A stretch of DNA of 64,000 nucleotides from the NCBI GenBank assembly GCA_033344775.1, contig JAWPMT010000001.1:248001-312000 (forward strand). Reading direction: 5' to 3'. This DNA comes from Cytophagales bacterium (GTDB lineage: Bacteria; Bacteroidota; Bacteroidia; Cytophagales; Cyclobacteriaceae). Position 1 is the stretch's first letter. Each line of letters starts with the position of its first letter. Of the stretch, positions 9,560 to 20,470 are shown in pieces. The notes beneath the pieces are model-generated. The model searched no databases. It saw only the letters and a program-made list of their open reading frames with translations, and was not told the DNA's origin. Made by a program: the position numbers and the translations under genes.

Positions 9560-10552
9560 ATGAGGAAAACAGGTACTCATTTCTTTTTAGTTGTGATTGC
9601 CCTGGGGTATTTATTGGGTTGTAAAACCGATGATAACCCGGTAATTACAGAAACAAATTCACAGGACTCGATCATTGTTCAGCATCTGAGAGATGTTGGG
9701 AACGATAGTGCGGTTCGTGATGACAATGGCATTTATGCCTATCCAATCACCATTAATCCAGGTGGACAAAGCACTCAGGGTCAAATTGTATCAATTTATT
9801 ATACGGCTCAGGTATTGGGTGGAGAACTCATTGATGTTTTCGATACCAATGATGGTGACCCGCTAATCCTACGACAAGGCGTTAATGCTATTTATCCCGT
9901 GGGATTAGATCTTGGTCTGGCCCAAATGAATGTTGGAGATACTTATGGATTTATTATTCCCAGCAATCTTGCTTACGATACCTTGGAATTTTCCACTTTG
10001 ATCCCCGCCAATTCAATCATAGAATTCACGGTAGAAGTGATTGACGTCCAATTAGAAGCGGAAATCAATGCAGCAGAAGTATTGGCAATCAATCAATACA
10101 TTGAAGATGCCCATTTGGATAGTTTGGATCTGGTGCCACTCGATTCTGTGGAACGTGTCGGAGTGACCAATTCAATCATTTATAAACGTCTTCAAGGAGG
10201 AACGCCAGGGACTGGCCCTAGAGATGGTCAGTTGGTCTCTATTGCCTATGAGGCCCGATTCATGGATGATAGCGTGGTTTTTGACAATGTGGTGCCTGGC
10301 AATCCTTTCGATTATCCCTTCAATACAAACACCGTAATACCTGGTTTAGATATTGGCATAGCAGAAATGGAGTTCAACGAGCGAGCATTGATCATCATTC
10401 CTTCATTTTTTGGCTATAGAGAAAGTGCGGTGGTGGTACCTGATTACCTGACTGATGAGATCATTGCTGGAAGAATAGTACCCGATTATGTAGAAAGAGT
10501 AGGGCCATATCGCATATTGGCATTCGAAGTAACACTCTTAAACCCCAACTAA
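9560..10552 (+). CDS. FKBP-type peptidyl-prolyl cis-trans isomerase lipoprotein with two FKBP domains
   Basis: The N-terminus ends in a lipobox (YLLGC), so this is a lipoprotein. Two FKBP-like modules follow: one near residues 65-165 (QIVSIYYTAQVLGG, GLDLGLAQMNVGD, GFIIPSNLAY) and one near 215-328 (QLVSIAYEARFMDD, GLDIGIAEMEFNE, ALIIIPSFFGY). These have the usual strand-G-L/M-x-x-G pattern. The role is likely periplasmic folding assistance for outer-membrane proteins. The next gene encodes a putative barrel protein, which fits this job. Confidence 0.85.
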   Translation: MRKTGTHFFLVVIALGYLLGCKTDDNPVITETNSQDSIIVQHLRDVGNDSAVRDDNGIYAYPITINPGGQSTQGQIVSIYYTAQVLGGELIDVFDTNDGDPLILRQGVNAIYPVGLDLGLAQMNVGDTYGFIIPSNLAYDTLEFSTLIPANSIIEFTVEVIDVQLEAEINAAEVLAINQYIEDAHLDSLDLVPLDSVERVGVTNSIIYKRLQGGTPGTGPRDGQLVSIAYEARFMDDSVVFDNVVPGNPFDYPFNTNTVIPGLDIGIAEMEFNERALIIIPSFFGYRESAVVVPDYLTDEIIAGRIVPDYVERVGPYRILAFEVTLLNPN

Positions 10553-10590
10553 ACTAGTAATTAACGTACATTTGAAAAATCTTTCATTAC

Positions 10591-11718
10591 TTGAAGCGTA
10601 GATCATTCAAATACGGATTTTTAGGTCTGATCCTGACCATACATATGCTGCCAGCATTTGCTCAATTGGGCAAAGGAGTGGACGCCATGGGGAAGCTACC
10701 TCCGGACTTCTATGTGCGGAATAACATCCACAGAGATCCCTTTCGGGTTTTCATTAATCAATTTTCATTCACTTTAACGACAGGATACGGCAATACCCAC
10801 TACAATCACGATCTGAGGGGCGTCTATTTTTATCAGGATGATAACCAGCAGTTGATTTTCAGTAATGCAGAGACGGTACCCAGACGGTTTCAGGGATTCA
10901 ACAACTGGCTGAACGATCCAATGAGGTCAGACACAGTTCTGTTTGATGCCATATTTGACGTCCCTTATAATTATTTACCCAATCCTGTTTTCAATGATAC
11001 CTTAAGAATCAACTCCTTTATTCTGGATACAGACACCACAAATCTCTCATTTTCAGGTGTTTATCACAGTATTCCTGTACAACTTTCCATGCATTACAAT
11101 TATGGTGATTTTAGAGTAGGAGGCGGTTTGAATTGGGAACGACAATGGACTAAATCACTGGATCCTAGCACGTTAACCAATCAGATCAGGCCCTATGAGC
11201 CTAATTTCAATGCTACTAGTTTTACCCGGTGGTTTGGAATGATTGGCTATAAGATCTATGAATATTGGGAATACAACTTCTTTGCCGAATTAGAAGTTGG
11301 CAACATCAATGCAGGAAGGCAATTCAATAGCAGTGTCATCAGCAGGGGGCTTTACACCACGATTGGGATCAGTATAGAACAAACATGGTCTGAATATTTC
11401 CGCCTGATCCTGAAACCTTCCTATGAGATTAAAAATTACTCGATTACGCTACCAGACGGTTCTCCGGTAATCAGACACAATCAAAATGCCTTCTTCCTGA
11501 AGTTCGGCATCAGTATCAATATTCCTGAAATTTCCAGAAGTCCGATAGAAGCGGATCATGTGCAATTAAAGCACGTAATCACCGATCCGAAAACCGGAAG
11601 AAGGGTGGAAGTACGGGGACAACCATTTTGGAAAGTACAAAACCCGAAGGTAGGACAGAACCACAGAAAACTCTGGCGCAACAAAAACAAGAATAAGCGC
11701 AAAATGAACCCGTATTAA
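10591..11718 (+). CDS. Exported beta-rich protein, probable outer-membrane protein
   Basis: I use the TTG start at 10591 because it gives a complete signal peptide (MKRRSFKYGFLGLILTIHMLPAFAQ). The mature part alternates polar and aromatic residues in short strands (VGGGLNWERQW, YNFFAELEVGN, LYTTIGISIEQTW), as in membrane barrels. The C-terminal 40 residues are very basic (HRKLWRNKNKNKRK) and probably lie outside the barrel. It follows the FKBP gene by 38 bases, so co-transcription is likely. Confidence 0.65.
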   Translation: MKRRSFKYGFLGLILTIHMLPAFAQLGKGVDAMGKLPPDFYVRNNIHRDPFRVFINQFSFTLTTGYGNTHYNHDLRGVYFYQDDNQQLIFSNAETVPRRFQGFNNWLNDPMRSDTVLFDAIFDVPYNYLPNPVFNDTLRINSFILDTDTTNLSFSGVYHSIPVQLSMHYNYGDFRVGGGLNWERQWTKSLDPSTLTNQIRPYEPNFNATSFTRWFGMIGYKIYEYWEYNFFAELEVGNINAGRQFNSSVISRGLYTTIGISIEQTWSEYFRLILKPSYEIKNYSITLPDGSPVIRHNQNAFFLKFGISINIPEISRSPIEADHVQLKHVITDPKTGRRVEVRGQPFWKVQNPKVGQNHRKLWRNKNKNKRKMNPY

Positions 11719-11790
11719 AAGGCGGTTAAACATTGAAAAAATGTTTAAATTGCGTGCTGTTTTTTACCTAATTGTTAATACTAGACGTTA

Positions 11791-14427
11791 ATGTCAGACG
11801 GAGATATTGAGAACGATCAGGACGGATCTGTAGCGGGCGATCATCACATAATCCCAATCAACATAGAAGACGAAATGAGAGGCGCATACATCGACTACTC
11901 GATGAGCGTGATCATTTCTCGTGCACTACCCGATGTAAGGGATGGCTTAAAGCCGGTTCATAGAAGAATTCTCTACGGCATGGACGAGCTCGGTGTTAAT
12001 TATAACCGACCTTACAAGAAGTGTGCTCGTATCGTGGGAGACGTGCTTGGTAAGTACCACCCACACGGCGATACAGCGGTATACGATACCCTGGTACGTA
12101 TGGCCCAGGAGTGGTCTTTGCGCTATCCACTAGTCGACGGACAAGGAAACTTTGGTTCGGTTGATGGGGATTCTCCCGCAGCGATGCGTTATACAGAGGC
12201 CCGTCTGAAACGAATTTCAGAGGAATTGCTAGCGGACATTGGTAAAAACACCGTCGACTTCCAGCCTAACTATGACGATTCGGCAAAAGAGCCTACGGTA
12301 TTGCCAGCCAAGTTCCCTAACCTGTTGGTAAACGGCGCCTCAGGTATTGCGGTAGGAATGGCAACTAATATGGCTCCGCATCACCTGGGTGAGTGCATCA
12401 ATGGAGTTATCGCTTACATTGACGATAAAGACATTACAGTTGAGGGCCTTATGGAGCATGTTACAGCTCCGGATTTCCCTACGGGTGCATCTATTTATGG
12501 TTACCAGGGTGTAAGAGCAGCTTTTGAAACAGGACGTGGTAGAATTGTACTGAGAGCAAAAGCGCAGTTTGAAACAACGAAAACGGGTCGAGAGCAGATC
12601 ATCGTAACGGAAATCCCATACCAGGTCAACAAGGCTTCAATGATTGAGAAGACGGCTGGCCTGATCAATGATAAGAAATTAGAAGGTATTGCTGATCTGA
12701 GAGATGAATCGGATCGGCAGGGAATGAGGATCGTCTATGATCTCAAGAAGGATGCAATCCCCAACATCGTTCTCAATAACCTTTACAAGCAAACACAGCT
12801 ACAGTCTTCTTTCAGTGTCAATAACGTAGCACTGGTTAACGGAAGACCTAAGACACTGAATCTCAGAGACATGGTCCATCATTATGTGGATCACAGACAT
12901 GAGGTCATTACCAGAAGAACGCAATACGAACTCGAAGAAGCAGAGAAACGTGCTCACATCTTAGAGGGTTACCTGATTGCTTTGGATCACCTGGATGAAG
13001 TGATCAATTTGATCAGAAGTTCACGAGACCCTGAGATTGCCCGAACTGGTCTGATGGAGAAGTTTGAATTGTCGGAGATTCAGGCAAAAGCCATTCTGGA
13101 GATGCGATTGCAACGTCTTACGGGTCTGGAAAGAGACAAGATCCAGCAGGAATACAAAGAGGTGATGGAGCTGATCGATCGTTTGAATGCGATCCTGGCC
13201 AGTGAAGAGCTTCGAATGCAGCTGATCAAAGACGAGTTGATTGAAGTTCGGGACCGCTATCAGGACGAGCGTAAAACGGACATCATTCACAGCGCAGATG
13301 AATTTACGGCGGAAGACATGATCCCTGACGATGAGATGGCCATCATGATCTCACATGAAGGCTACATCAAGCGTACTCCACTGATTGAATATCGATCTCA
13401 GGGAAGGGGAGGCGTAGGTTCACGTGCAGCTACCTCCAAGGATGATGATTTCACAGAACACTTGTTCGTGGCTACGGCACACAATTACCTGTTGATCTTC
13501 ACGGAATTTGGAAAAGTCTACTGGAAGAAAGTTTGGGAGATTCCAGAAGCAGGAAAGGCTGCAAAAGGCCGTGCCATCCAGAATCTGATCAACATCGAGC
13601 CTGACGATAAAGTAAAGGCGGTGATCAATGTGAAGTCGTTGAGCAATCCGGATTACATCAACAATACATTTATTGTGATGTGTACTGGAAAAGGTACGAT
13701 CAAGAAAACTTCATTGGAAGCTTACAGCCGACCGAGACAAAATGGTATCAACGCGATTACCATCAACGAAGGAGATCGACTATTGAATGCGCGCCTGACC
13801 AATGGCGACAGTCATGTGGTCATCGCTACTAATTCCGGGCGTGCAATTCACTTCCACGAATCAGATGTCAGAAGCATGGGGCGTACAGCCGCTGGTGTGA
13901 AAGGTGTCTACATCGATGAAAAGACGGAAAAGGTAATTGGTATGGTGTGCGTCGATCACGAGAATGCGCCAAACTTGCTGGTAGTTTCCGAAAAAGGATA
14001 CGGTAAACGATCAGATCTGGCCGATTATCGAATTACCAAACGTGGCGGAAAAGGAGTTAAGACTTTGAACGTTACTGAGAAAACAGGGGCACTAGTGGCC
14101 ATTCAGGATGTAAAAGATGGTGATGAACTCATGATCATCAACAAATCCGGAATTGCTATTCGTACCCCAGTAGACAACTTAAGGGTCATGGGACGGGCTA
14201 CTCAAGGTGTGAAACTGATCAGGCTCAATGAGAAGGATGAGATTTCAGCTGTAGAGAAGATTGAATACATAGAACCCGCCGAAGGGGAAGAAGCAACCGC
14301 AGAAGGGGAAACTTCATCCGCAGAAGGCAAAGTAGAACCCGCTGAAGGTGAAGGTGAAGGTGCCAACGAAAATCAAGAAGGCAAAGCACCAGAAGGCGAT
14401 AATTCGGAAAATAATGACGAAAATTAA
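11791..14427 (+). CDS. gyrA: DNA gyrase subunit A
   Basis: The 878-residue protein is GyrA throughout: the start region [28 protein letters not shown], the active-site Tyr134 in [10 protein letters not shown], and the quinolone region [10 protein letters not shown] with Thr95 and Asp99 at the E. coli Ser83 and Asp87 positions. Near residue 540 the GyrA box motif (RGGVGSRAA, in place of QRRGGKG) introduces the C-terminal pinwheel that wraps DNA. It introduces negative supercoils together with GyrB, encoded elsewhere. The last 45 residues are a Glu/Gly-rich low-complexity tail (EGEGEGAN), probably a disordered acidic tail. Confidence 0.98.
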   Translation: MSDGDIENDQDGSVAGDHHIIPINIEDEMRGAYIDYSMSVIISRALPDVRDGLKPVHRRILYGMDELGVNYNRPYKKCARIVGDVLGKYHPHGDTAVYDTLVRMAQEWSLRYPLVDGQGNFGSVDGDSPAAMRYTEARLKRISEELLADIGKNTVDFQPNYDDSAKEPTVLPAKFPNLLVNGASGIAVGMATNMAPHHLGECINGVIAYIDDKDITVEGLMEHVTAPDFPTGASIYGYQGVRAAFETGRGRIVLRAKAQFETTKTGREQIIVTEIPYQVNKASMIEKTAGLINDKKLEGIADLRDESDRQGMRIVYDLKKDAIPNIVLNNLYKQTQLQSSFSVNNVALVNGRPKTLNLRDMVHHYVDHRHEVITRRTQYELEEAEKRAHILEGYLIALDHLDEVINLIRSSRDPEIARTGLMEKFELSEIQAKAILEMRLQRLTGLERDKIQQEYKEVMELIDRLNAILASEELRMQLIKDELIEVRDRYQDERKTDIIHSADEFTAEDMIPDDEMAIMISHEGYIKRTPLIEYRSQGRGGVGSRAATSKDDDFTEHLFVATAHNYLLIFTEFGKVYWKKVWEIPEAGKAAKGRAIQNLINIEPDDKVKAVINVKSLSNPDYINNTFIVMCTGKGTIKKTSLEAYSRPRQNGINAITINEGDRLLNARLTNGDSHVVIATNSGRAIHFHESDVRSMGRTAAGVKGVYIDEKTEKVIGMVCVDHENAPNLLVVSEKGYGKRSDLADYRITKRGGKGVKTLNVTEKTGALVAIQDVKDGDELMIINKSGIAIRTPVDNLRVMGRATQGVKLIRLNEKDEISAVEKIEYIEPAEGEEATAEGETSSAEGKVEPAEGEGEGANENQEGKAPEGDNSENNDEN

Positions 14428-14446
14428 GTTGCGAAACCAATCAAAA

Positions 14447-15619
14447 ATGCGATCTATAACCATCCTCCTATTATTAGTGATCTGTGCAGTAAGCACGGAT
14501 GTGAATGCACAAAAGAAGCCGAAAGTTTCTACGGCAATGAAAGCCATGAAAGGTGGTGATTTTGCGACAGCAGTTGCGGAAATCAATCGTGCTTCCGAAT
14601 TTGATAAATTAAAAGATGACCCAAAAACCTGGTGGTCTCGTGCTCAGATTTTTGTTACCGCTGACACATCTGGTGCTGGAGTTGATAATGCCTTGAAGGA
14701 AGCATTAACTTCAATGGATAAGGCAAAAGAGTTGTCTAACGATGACGTTTCCAAGCTATTTGTAACCGGTGCAAATGGATTTCCTGTTCCTTTTGATGAA
14801 TATAGGAACAATTACTGGGCTTATTATTTCAACAGTGGAGCAACAGCTTATGGCGATGAAGATTATCAATCTGCAGTTGCTGAGTTTGAAAAAGCACAAA
14901 TGATCACTCCTGAAGACACCAATGCTTACATCAATGCCGGTCTGGCCGCACACAATGATCAGGCATGGGATGCTGCTAAGAGAAACTACCAGGGAGCAAT
15001 CGATAATGGCGTACAGTCAAAAGACATCTACTCATTGTATGTTTCTATTTTGAATTCTGAGGAATCAACAAGAGAAAAAGCACTGGAAATAATTCGTACG
15101 GCAAGAGAAATTTACCCTACGGATAATGAGTTGGCAAGAAGCGAGATCAATGTACTGATCCAATTAGGAAAAGCCGATGAAGCGCGTGAGAATTTAGCTA
15201 AGCAAATCGAAGCAGAGCCTGATAACGCGGTATTGCACTTTACACTGGGCGTGATGCTGGAAGAGACTGGAGACAAAGAAGGAGCAAAAGCTGCCTACAG
15301 AAATGCTTTGAAAGCCGATCCTAACGACTTCAACTCGAACTTCAACATCGGGGTTATGTTGATCAATGAGGCAACTGACATCATCAAAGAGAGAAATAAC
15401 CTCGGTATTTCTGATGCTGACTTGAAGAAAGCTGATGAGATGGATCCACTGATCGATGAGAAGTTGGAAGAAGCAATGCCTCAGTGGGAAAAAGTCCATC
15501 AGTTGGAGCCTGAAGATATCACTGCATTGGAAACTTTGAGATATATCTACAGCCAATTAAAATTGATGGATCAAGCAGAAGCGATCCAGGATAAAATTGA
15601 TGCATTAGGAGAAGGTTAA
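14447..15619 (+). CDS. Exported TPR-repeat protein
   Basis: The ATG at 14447, 19 bases after gyrA, gives a clean signal peptide (MRSITILLLLVICAVSTDVNA). Upstream ATGs would overlap gyrA. Tetratricopeptide repeats follow (YQSAVAEFEKAQMITPEDTNAY, VLHFTLGVMLEETGDKEGA). They serve protein-protein contacts, probably in the periplasm. The gyrA-TPR order is one I have seen in related Bacteroidota, and both are probably transcribed together up to the terminator at 15641. Confidence 0.85.
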   Translation: MRSITILLLLVICAVSTDVNAQKKPKVSTAMKAMKGGDFATAVAEINRASEFDKLKDDPKTWWSRAQIFVTADTSGAGVDNALKEALTSMDKAKELSNDDVSKLFVTGANGFPVPFDEYRNNYWAYYFNSGATAYGDEDYQSAVAEFEKAQMITPEDTNAYINAGLAAHNDQAWDAAKRNYQGAIDNGVQSKDIYSLYVSILNSEESTREKALEIIRTAREIYPTDNELARSEINVLIQLGKADEARENLAKQIEAEPDNAVLHFTLGVMLEETGDKEGAKAAYRNALKADPNDFNSNFNIGVMLINEATDIIKERNNLGISDADLKKADEMDPLIDEKLEEAMPQWEKVHQLEPEDITALETLRYIYSQLKLMDQAEAIQDKIDALGEG

Positions 15620-15640
15620 AATCTCCTTTCTGATAAAATC

Positions 15641-15676
15641 AAAGCCTCGTTCAGCAATGGACGGGGCTTTTTCTTT
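15641..15676 (+). terminator. Rho-independent terminator after gyrA-TPR unit
   Basis: The stem AAAGCCTCGT/ACGGGGCTTT closes on the loop TCAGCAATGG and runs into a T-rich tail. It lies 22 bases after the TPR stop. Confidence 0.8.
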
Positions 15677-15749
15677 TGCCGCTCATGGAATGACTTTCGT
15701 TAGGAATTTGATTGGCTGTAAATTGTCAAAGTCAATCAACCCGACTAAT

Positions 15750-18700
15750 ATGAGGATCAAAGCCTACATTCCAATTTTATGCATTGCGTTGATTTTATTC
15801 ACGTATACAACAGATGCACAGCGAAAAAGAAAAAAATCAAATGCCCCGGCCACGCTAACCTACGATCAAACGGTCTATGAAGGTATGAAATGGCGCTCTA
15901 TCGGCCCCTACAGAGGTGGAAGAGCCGGAACTGCAACCGGAGTTGTCGGGCAGCCAAACGTTTACTATATGGGTACCGCCGGAGGTGGTGTCTGGAAAAC
16001 CACCGATGCTGGTAGTACCTGGTTCTGTATTTCCGACGGTTACTTCGGCGGATCTATAGGTGCCGTTGCGGTTTCAGAATCAGACCCAAATGTCATTTAC
16101 GTTGGTGAAGGAGAGCAAACGTTGAGAGGTAATGTATCCTCCGGGAAAGGCGTATGGCGATCTACCGATGCCGGGGAAACATGGAAATTCATTGGATTAA
16201 AAGACTCAGAACATATCAGTCGCATCCGGATTCACCCGACCAATCCTGATATTGTTTATGTCGCCGCCATTGGAAATTTGTGGAAACCCAATGAAATGCG
16301 AGGTGTCTACCGTTCAACTAATGGCGGAGAAACCTGGGAAAGAATACTTTATGTCAGTGACAAAGCAGGAGCCGGAGACCTGGTACTCGATCCAAACAAT
16401 CCAAGAATCATGTTTGCTGCGTCATGGCAAATGAAACGCAATGGATACCGCATGGACAGTGGTGGACCGGATAGCAAGCTCTTCAAAAGTACAGATGGAG
16501 GTGACAGTTGGGAAGAAATCACGACCAATAAAGGATTACCTGATGGTCCTTGGGGTATCGTGGGAATTGCCGTTTCGCCCATGAATTCAAAACGTGTCTG
16601 GACCATCATTGAAGCAGATAATGGAGGGGTATTCAGGTCAGACGATGGTGGTGCCAATTGGAAAAAAGTAAACTCCAATCGGTCTTTGAGGCAAAGGGCA
16701 TGGTATTACAGTAGGATCACCGCAGATACACAAAATGAAGACATTGTTTACGTGATGAATGTAAGCTATGGGGTGTCCAAGGATGGAGGTAAGACTTTTG
16801 AGTTGAAACGAGCGCCGCATGGAGACCATCATGACATCTGGATCGATCCGAATGATAACCAGAGAATGGTTATCGCTGATGATGGCGGAGCACAAGTATC
16901 CAATGACGGTGGAGAGAACTGGACTACCTATCATAACCAACCTACTGCGCAGTTTTACCGGGTTACGACGGATAATGTTTTCCCTTACCGTATTTATGGT
17001 GCCCAACAAGACAATAGTGCAATTCGTATCGCACATCGAACCGCTGGTTCCAGCATTGGCGAAAGAGACTGGGAACCTACAACCGGAGGTGAAAGTGCCC
17101 ACCTGGCTCCGGACCCATTAAATCCTGATGTGGTATATGGGGGCACCTTCAAAGGATACATGTCGCGGCTGGATCATTCAACAGGTCAAAGTAGATCTAC
17201 TAACGTATGGCCGGATAATCCTGCGGGATCTGGTGTGGAAGTCATGAAGTACCGCTTCAACTGGAACTATCCGGTTTTTTACAGCCCTCACAATGGTAAA
17301 AAACTATACGCAGGATCAAACTACTTGCATGTTACTTACAACGAAGGCCAGTCCTGGGAGGTCATCTCTCCAGACTTGACACGTGGAGTACCAGAAACCC
17401 TTTTGTCATCGGGTGGCCCCATCACTCAGGATAACACAGGAGTAGAATTCTATGGGACCATCTTTGCAGCCGAAGAATCTGAACAAGAGGAAGGTGTGAT
17501 CTGGGTTGGCAGTGATGATGGGTTGATCCATGTTACCAGAGATGGTGGAGATAACTGGGAAAACGTGACACCTCCTATGTCACCCGAACGAAACATGATC
17601 AATTGCATTGATGTCAATCCGCATGTTCCCGGTGGGGCTTATGTTGCGGCTACGTCCTACAAGTTCGGGGATTATACGCCATATCTCTACAAAACCAATG
17701 ATTATGGTAAGACCTGGGAATTGATCACTTCGGGGATCGATGCTACCCATTATACACGAGCGATTCGTGCTGATCCGGGAAGAAAAGGATTACTCTATGC
17801 AGGAACAGAGTGGGGGATGTACGTTTCATTTGATGATGGTGCTTCCTGGTCAAGTTTCCAGCTCAACTTACCCATCGTAAGTATCCGGGACCTGGCGGTG
17901 AAAGATAACAACCTAATCGCAGCAACACACGGGCGTAGTTTTTGGTTGATTGACGACCTAAAGCCGCTACATCAATTAAGTGATGAAGTCGCTCGTTCTG
18001 AGTTCTATTTTTTCCAGCCAAAGGAAAGTTACCGTATGAATCAACGTGGTGGTTCCGACAGGATTTCAAGAACAGTAGGTCAAAATCACCCTAATGGTGT
18101 ATTGTTCAATTATTACCTGAAAGATTTTGATGAAGAAGCGGGTAAGGTGTCCATCGAAATCATGGAAGAAGACGGAGAGCTAATCCGTAAATTCAGCAAT
18201 CGTTCGAAGAATCGAAGAGAGAAACTCACGACAAAAGCAGGAGGCAATCGCTTCGTATGGAACATGCGCTATCCTGGCTTTTTAGAGTTTGATGGGATGA
18301 TCCTTTACAGTTCACCCAATAATGGGCCTAAAGCCGTGCCTGGTACCTACATAGCTCGATTGACAGTCAATGGCCAATCAATGGAACAGGAATTCACCAT
18401 CAAGAAGGACCCAAGGTTACCTAACACTATGGAGGATTATCAAAAGCAGTTTGACTTTTTGATTTCAGTCAGAGATAAAGTCTCAGAGGCACATCAAGGC
18501 ATCCGGGATATCCGATCTACGAGAGAAGACCTCAAGTATCTGAAACGAAAGATTAAGGATGATGAATTATTGAAAGAAATAGGGGAGTTGGCAGATCAAT
18601 TGGATGAAGACATGTCTGAAATTGAGAACAATATCCATATGACCAAGAATCAGAGCTATCAGGATCCTTTGAATTATGGTATCCGAATCAATAATCGATT

Positions 18701-18908
18701 GGCATTTCTAATGGCAGATCAGCAACGTGGAGATTATCCACCGACAGATCAAGCCATCGAATTCAAGACGGAGGTTGAAAAAGAGCTTGACAAAGAATTA
18801 CAGGCCCTAAAAACCTTAATGGAAGATCGCATCAGAAAAATAAATGATTTAATTAAGGATAAAGGCCTGAAAATGTTGAAGTTAGAGTCCTCCAGTGAAG
18901 GTTCTTAA
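15750..18908 (+). CDS. Secreted VPS10/sortilin-like BNR-repeat beta-propeller protein
   Basis: I chose the ATG at 15750, which begins a signal peptide (MRIKAYIPILCIALILFTYT, ending TDAQ). The longer frame from 15657 would start inside the terminator. At least six Asp-box/BNR repeats are visible (STDAGETW, STNGGETW, STDGGDSW, SDDGGANW, TRDGGDNW, TNDYGKTW), forming a sortilin-type propeller of about 740 residues. An IgG-like/coiled-coil C-terminus follows. Related proteins are annotated as glycosyl hydrolases, but catalytic residues are not evident. Probably exported and involved in glycan or peptide binding. Confidence 0.85.
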   Translation: MRIKAYIPILCIALILFTYTTDAQRKRKKSNAPATLTYDQTVYEGMKWRSIGPYRGGRAGTATGVVGQPNVYYMGTAGGGVWKTTDAGSTWFCISDGYFGGSIGAVAVSESDPNVIYVGEGEQTLRGNVSSGKGVWRSTDAGETWKFIGLKDSEHISRIRIHPTNPDIVYVAAIGNLWKPNEMRGVYRSTNGGETWERILYVSDKAGAGDLVLDPNNPRIMFAASWQMKRNGYRMDSGGPDSKLFKSTDGGDSWEEITTNKGLPDGPWGIVGIAVSPMNSKRVWTIIEADNGGVFRSDDGGANWKKVNSNRSLRQRAWYYSRITADTQNEDIVYVMNVSYGVSKDGGKTFELKRAPHGDHHDIWIDPNDNQRMVIADDGGAQVSNDGGENWTTYHNQPTAQFYRVTTDNVFPYRIYGAQQDNSAIRIAHRTAGSSIGERDWEPTTGGESAHLAPDPLNPDVVYGGTFKGYMSRLDHSTGQSRSTNVWPDNPAGSGVEVMKYRFNWNYPVFYSPHNGKKLYAGSNYLHVTYNEGQSWEVISPDLTRGVPETLLSSGGPITQDNTGVEFYGTIFAAEESEQEEGVIWVGSDDGLIHVTRDGGDNWENVTPPMSPERNMINCIDVNPHVPGGAYVAATSYKFGDYTPYLYKTNDYGKTWELITSGIDATHYTRAIRADPGRKGLLYAGTEWGMYVSFDDGASWSSFQLNLPIVSIRDLAVKDNNLIAATHGRSFWLIDDLKPLHQLSDEVARSEFYFFQPKESYRMNQRGGSDRISRTVGQNHPNGVLFNYYLKDFDEEAGKVSIEIMEEDGELIRKFSNRSKNRREKLTTKAGGNRFVWNMRYPGFLEFDGMILYSSPNNGPKAVPGTYIARLTVNGQSMEQEFTIKKDPRLPNTMEDYQKQFDFLISVRDKVSEAHQGIRDIRSTREDLKYLKRKIKDDELLKEIGELADQLDEDMSEIENNIHMTKNQSYQDPLNYGIRINNRLAFLMADQQRGDYPPTDQAIEFKTEVEKELDKELQALKTLMEDRIRKINDLIKDKGLKMLKLESSSEGS

Positions 18909-18960
18909 TGAAGATAATCTTCGTTTAAAGCCGATTTAGGCCGTTTTTTTAAGGATTTTT

Positions 18961-18987
18961 AAGCCCCAGCAACGTTGGGGCTTTTTT
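18961..18987 (+). terminator. Rho-independent terminator
   Basis: AAGCCCCA/TTGGGGCTT stem with GCAACG loop and six Ts, about 50 bases after the BNR protein. Confidence 0.85.
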
Positions 18988-19118
18988 AATCCCCATTCAG
19001 ACAAAGATCAGCCGGTTGAGTCAGTCCTGCTTCTTGGTTATGGGCTGTATTCACATCTTTGAGGCATAAGAAATAGGAACCACCACCCAAGTAAGTTAAA
19101 AACGTAAACCAAGTAGCT

Positions 19119-19316
19119 ATGCGAATTCTTAAATACATTTATGAGTGCTTCTTTAGCAAACCTTCCGAATATCAACTGAGAAAGAACGTCAAGAATCCTA
19201 ACTTGTACATGGTCTTTTTTCAGGGGAAGCGAATCCATGAAGGTACTTATAAAAGTTGCCAGGAATTTTTATTAGGACAAAGAATTGAAGTAAGTCCATC
19301 CTTATATAAAGATTAA
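19119..19316 (+). CDS. Small protein, paralogue of the 20096 gene
   Basis: 65 residues, no signal. The pattern I-x-K/N-Y-I-(4)-F-F-x-K-x-S-E-Y-Q-(I/L) followed by Y-x-V-x-x-Q-G matches the 55-residue product of the gene at 20096, so both are likely real. The function is unknown. It has its own terminator at 19341. Confidence 0.6.
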   Translation: MRILKYIYECFFSKPSEYQLRKNVKNPNLYMVFFQGKRIHEGTYKSCQEFLLGQRIEVSPSLYKD

Positions 19317-19340
19317 TTAGTTGAGTGAAGTTTGAGAATC

Positions 19341-19368
19341 AACCTCTGTATACTACGGAGGTTTTTTA
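19341..19368 (+). terminator. Rho-independent terminator
   Basis: AACCTC/GGAGGTT stem with a 10-base loop and a run of six Ts, following the 65-residue gene. Confidence 0.7.
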
Positions 19369-19463
19369 TTATCCTGTATTTTTCAAATCCTTTAAAATAG
19401 GAATCTCTTCTCAGACTTCTAAACAATCATATTAAGCACTTTTTCTATTAGTACCTTAAGCAA

Positions 19464-19871
19464 ATGATCACAATAAGTTCAGCAAACATGGATGAACTCA
19501 AGTCTTTATGGAAAAGGCTTGACGGAGAATACGAATTGGTGGAAAGAATACACCTGGACCGTGATCAGCTCGATTATCAAATGACAGTGGTTCGTTCCTC
19601 ACAGAATGAAATGAGTCCGGTTTTGAAATGCGTAGCTGAGAAGGTTTTTGAACATGATGATATCCTTCACGATGAGTCATTTTTCATCGATTTCACCTAC
19701 AGCAATTTTTTAGATCGGGTAGAGGACGAAATCGGTGGAATTAAAAAGTATCCTGGTATTGCAAGATTGACCTTCGTCTGGAAGGAACTCACTCAGATGG
19801 AAAAAAAGATGCTTTACAATTACCTTAAGGACCTTGCTGACGCCCACGAAAAGGAATCGTTACAATGCTGA
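19464..19871 (+). CDS. Cytosolic hypothetical protein
   Basis: 135 residues, soluble, acidic, beginning MITISSANMDELKSLWKRL. No family recognised. It lies between the two small paralogous genes at 19119 and 20096, each separately terminated. Confidence 0.5.
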   Translation: MITISSANMDELKSLWKRLDGEYELVERIHLDRDQLDYQMTVVRSSQNEMSPVLKCVAEKVFEHDDILHDESFFIDFTYSNFLDRVEDEIGGIKKYPGIARLTFVWKELTQMEKKMLYNYLKDLADAHEKESLQC

Positions 19872-20095
19872 TTATCTAAGCATAACAGTCATTGAACCTG
19901 AAACACTTACGATTTTAGTCATCTAATCGAATAGTTGTCTTTTTCGAAACAAAACCGCTTTCCTTCGTACAATAAATCGTTTTTTGAGTTGTTATACCAT
20001 CAACATGCAAAAAGTCAATCTTATTTAAACGGATAGAAGTTTGGCATCAGGTTTGCATAACAGGTAACAAGTCTAAACATAAATTAAAGAGGGGT

Positions 20096-20263
20096 ATGAA
20101 AGCTGTGAATTACATTTTCAACGTGTTTTTTGGTAAGAATTCCGAGTATCAAATAGAAAAAGATCCTGCGGACAATAGTCGCTACAGGGTTATCTATCAG
20201 GGTATGGCCATATATGTCGGTTCTCAAAATGGTTGTGAACAATACGTGAGTAAACTAGGTTAG
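20096..20263 (+). CDS. Small protein, paralogue of the 19119 gene
   Basis: An ATG at 20096 after the purine-rich AGAGGGGT opens a 55-codon frame ending at TAG 20261-20263. It begins MKAVNYIFNVFFGKNSEYQI and ends CEQYVSKLG. The aligned positions with the 19119 product (Y-I, F-F, K, S-E-Y-Q, Q-G, C-x-x-x-(V/L)) support both as members of one small family. The function is unknown. Confidence 0.6.
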   Translation: MKAVNYIFNVFFGKNSEYQIEKDPADNSRYRVIYQGMAIYVGSQNGCEQYVSKLG

Positions 20264-20294
20264 AAAGATATAACTCATTAAGAATTAGCAAATT

Positions 20295-20322
20295 AGAGCA
20301 TCAGCAATGGTGCTCTTTTTTT
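20295..20322 (+). terminator. Rho-independent terminator
   Basis: AGAGCA/TGCTCT stem around TCAGCAATGG-type loop, then seven Ts, 32 bases after the small gene. Confidence 0.8.
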
Positions 20323-20470
20323 GTGCTTTATGATTACATCAGTGTACTATGAGGAAACGATATGAATTTCTGTGGACTGATTGTACTGAAAGGAGTTGTC
20401 GTTATCTCAAGGAATTTGGAATGATCCATAGAATACAGATTAGATTTGTTTTCTAACCCAAGAATAAGTC

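Noticed and set aside
15657-15749. Long N-terminal extension of the BNR-repeat protein
   Set aside because: It would start within the upstream terminator hairpin and place the signal peptide internally. The ATG at 15750 is better.
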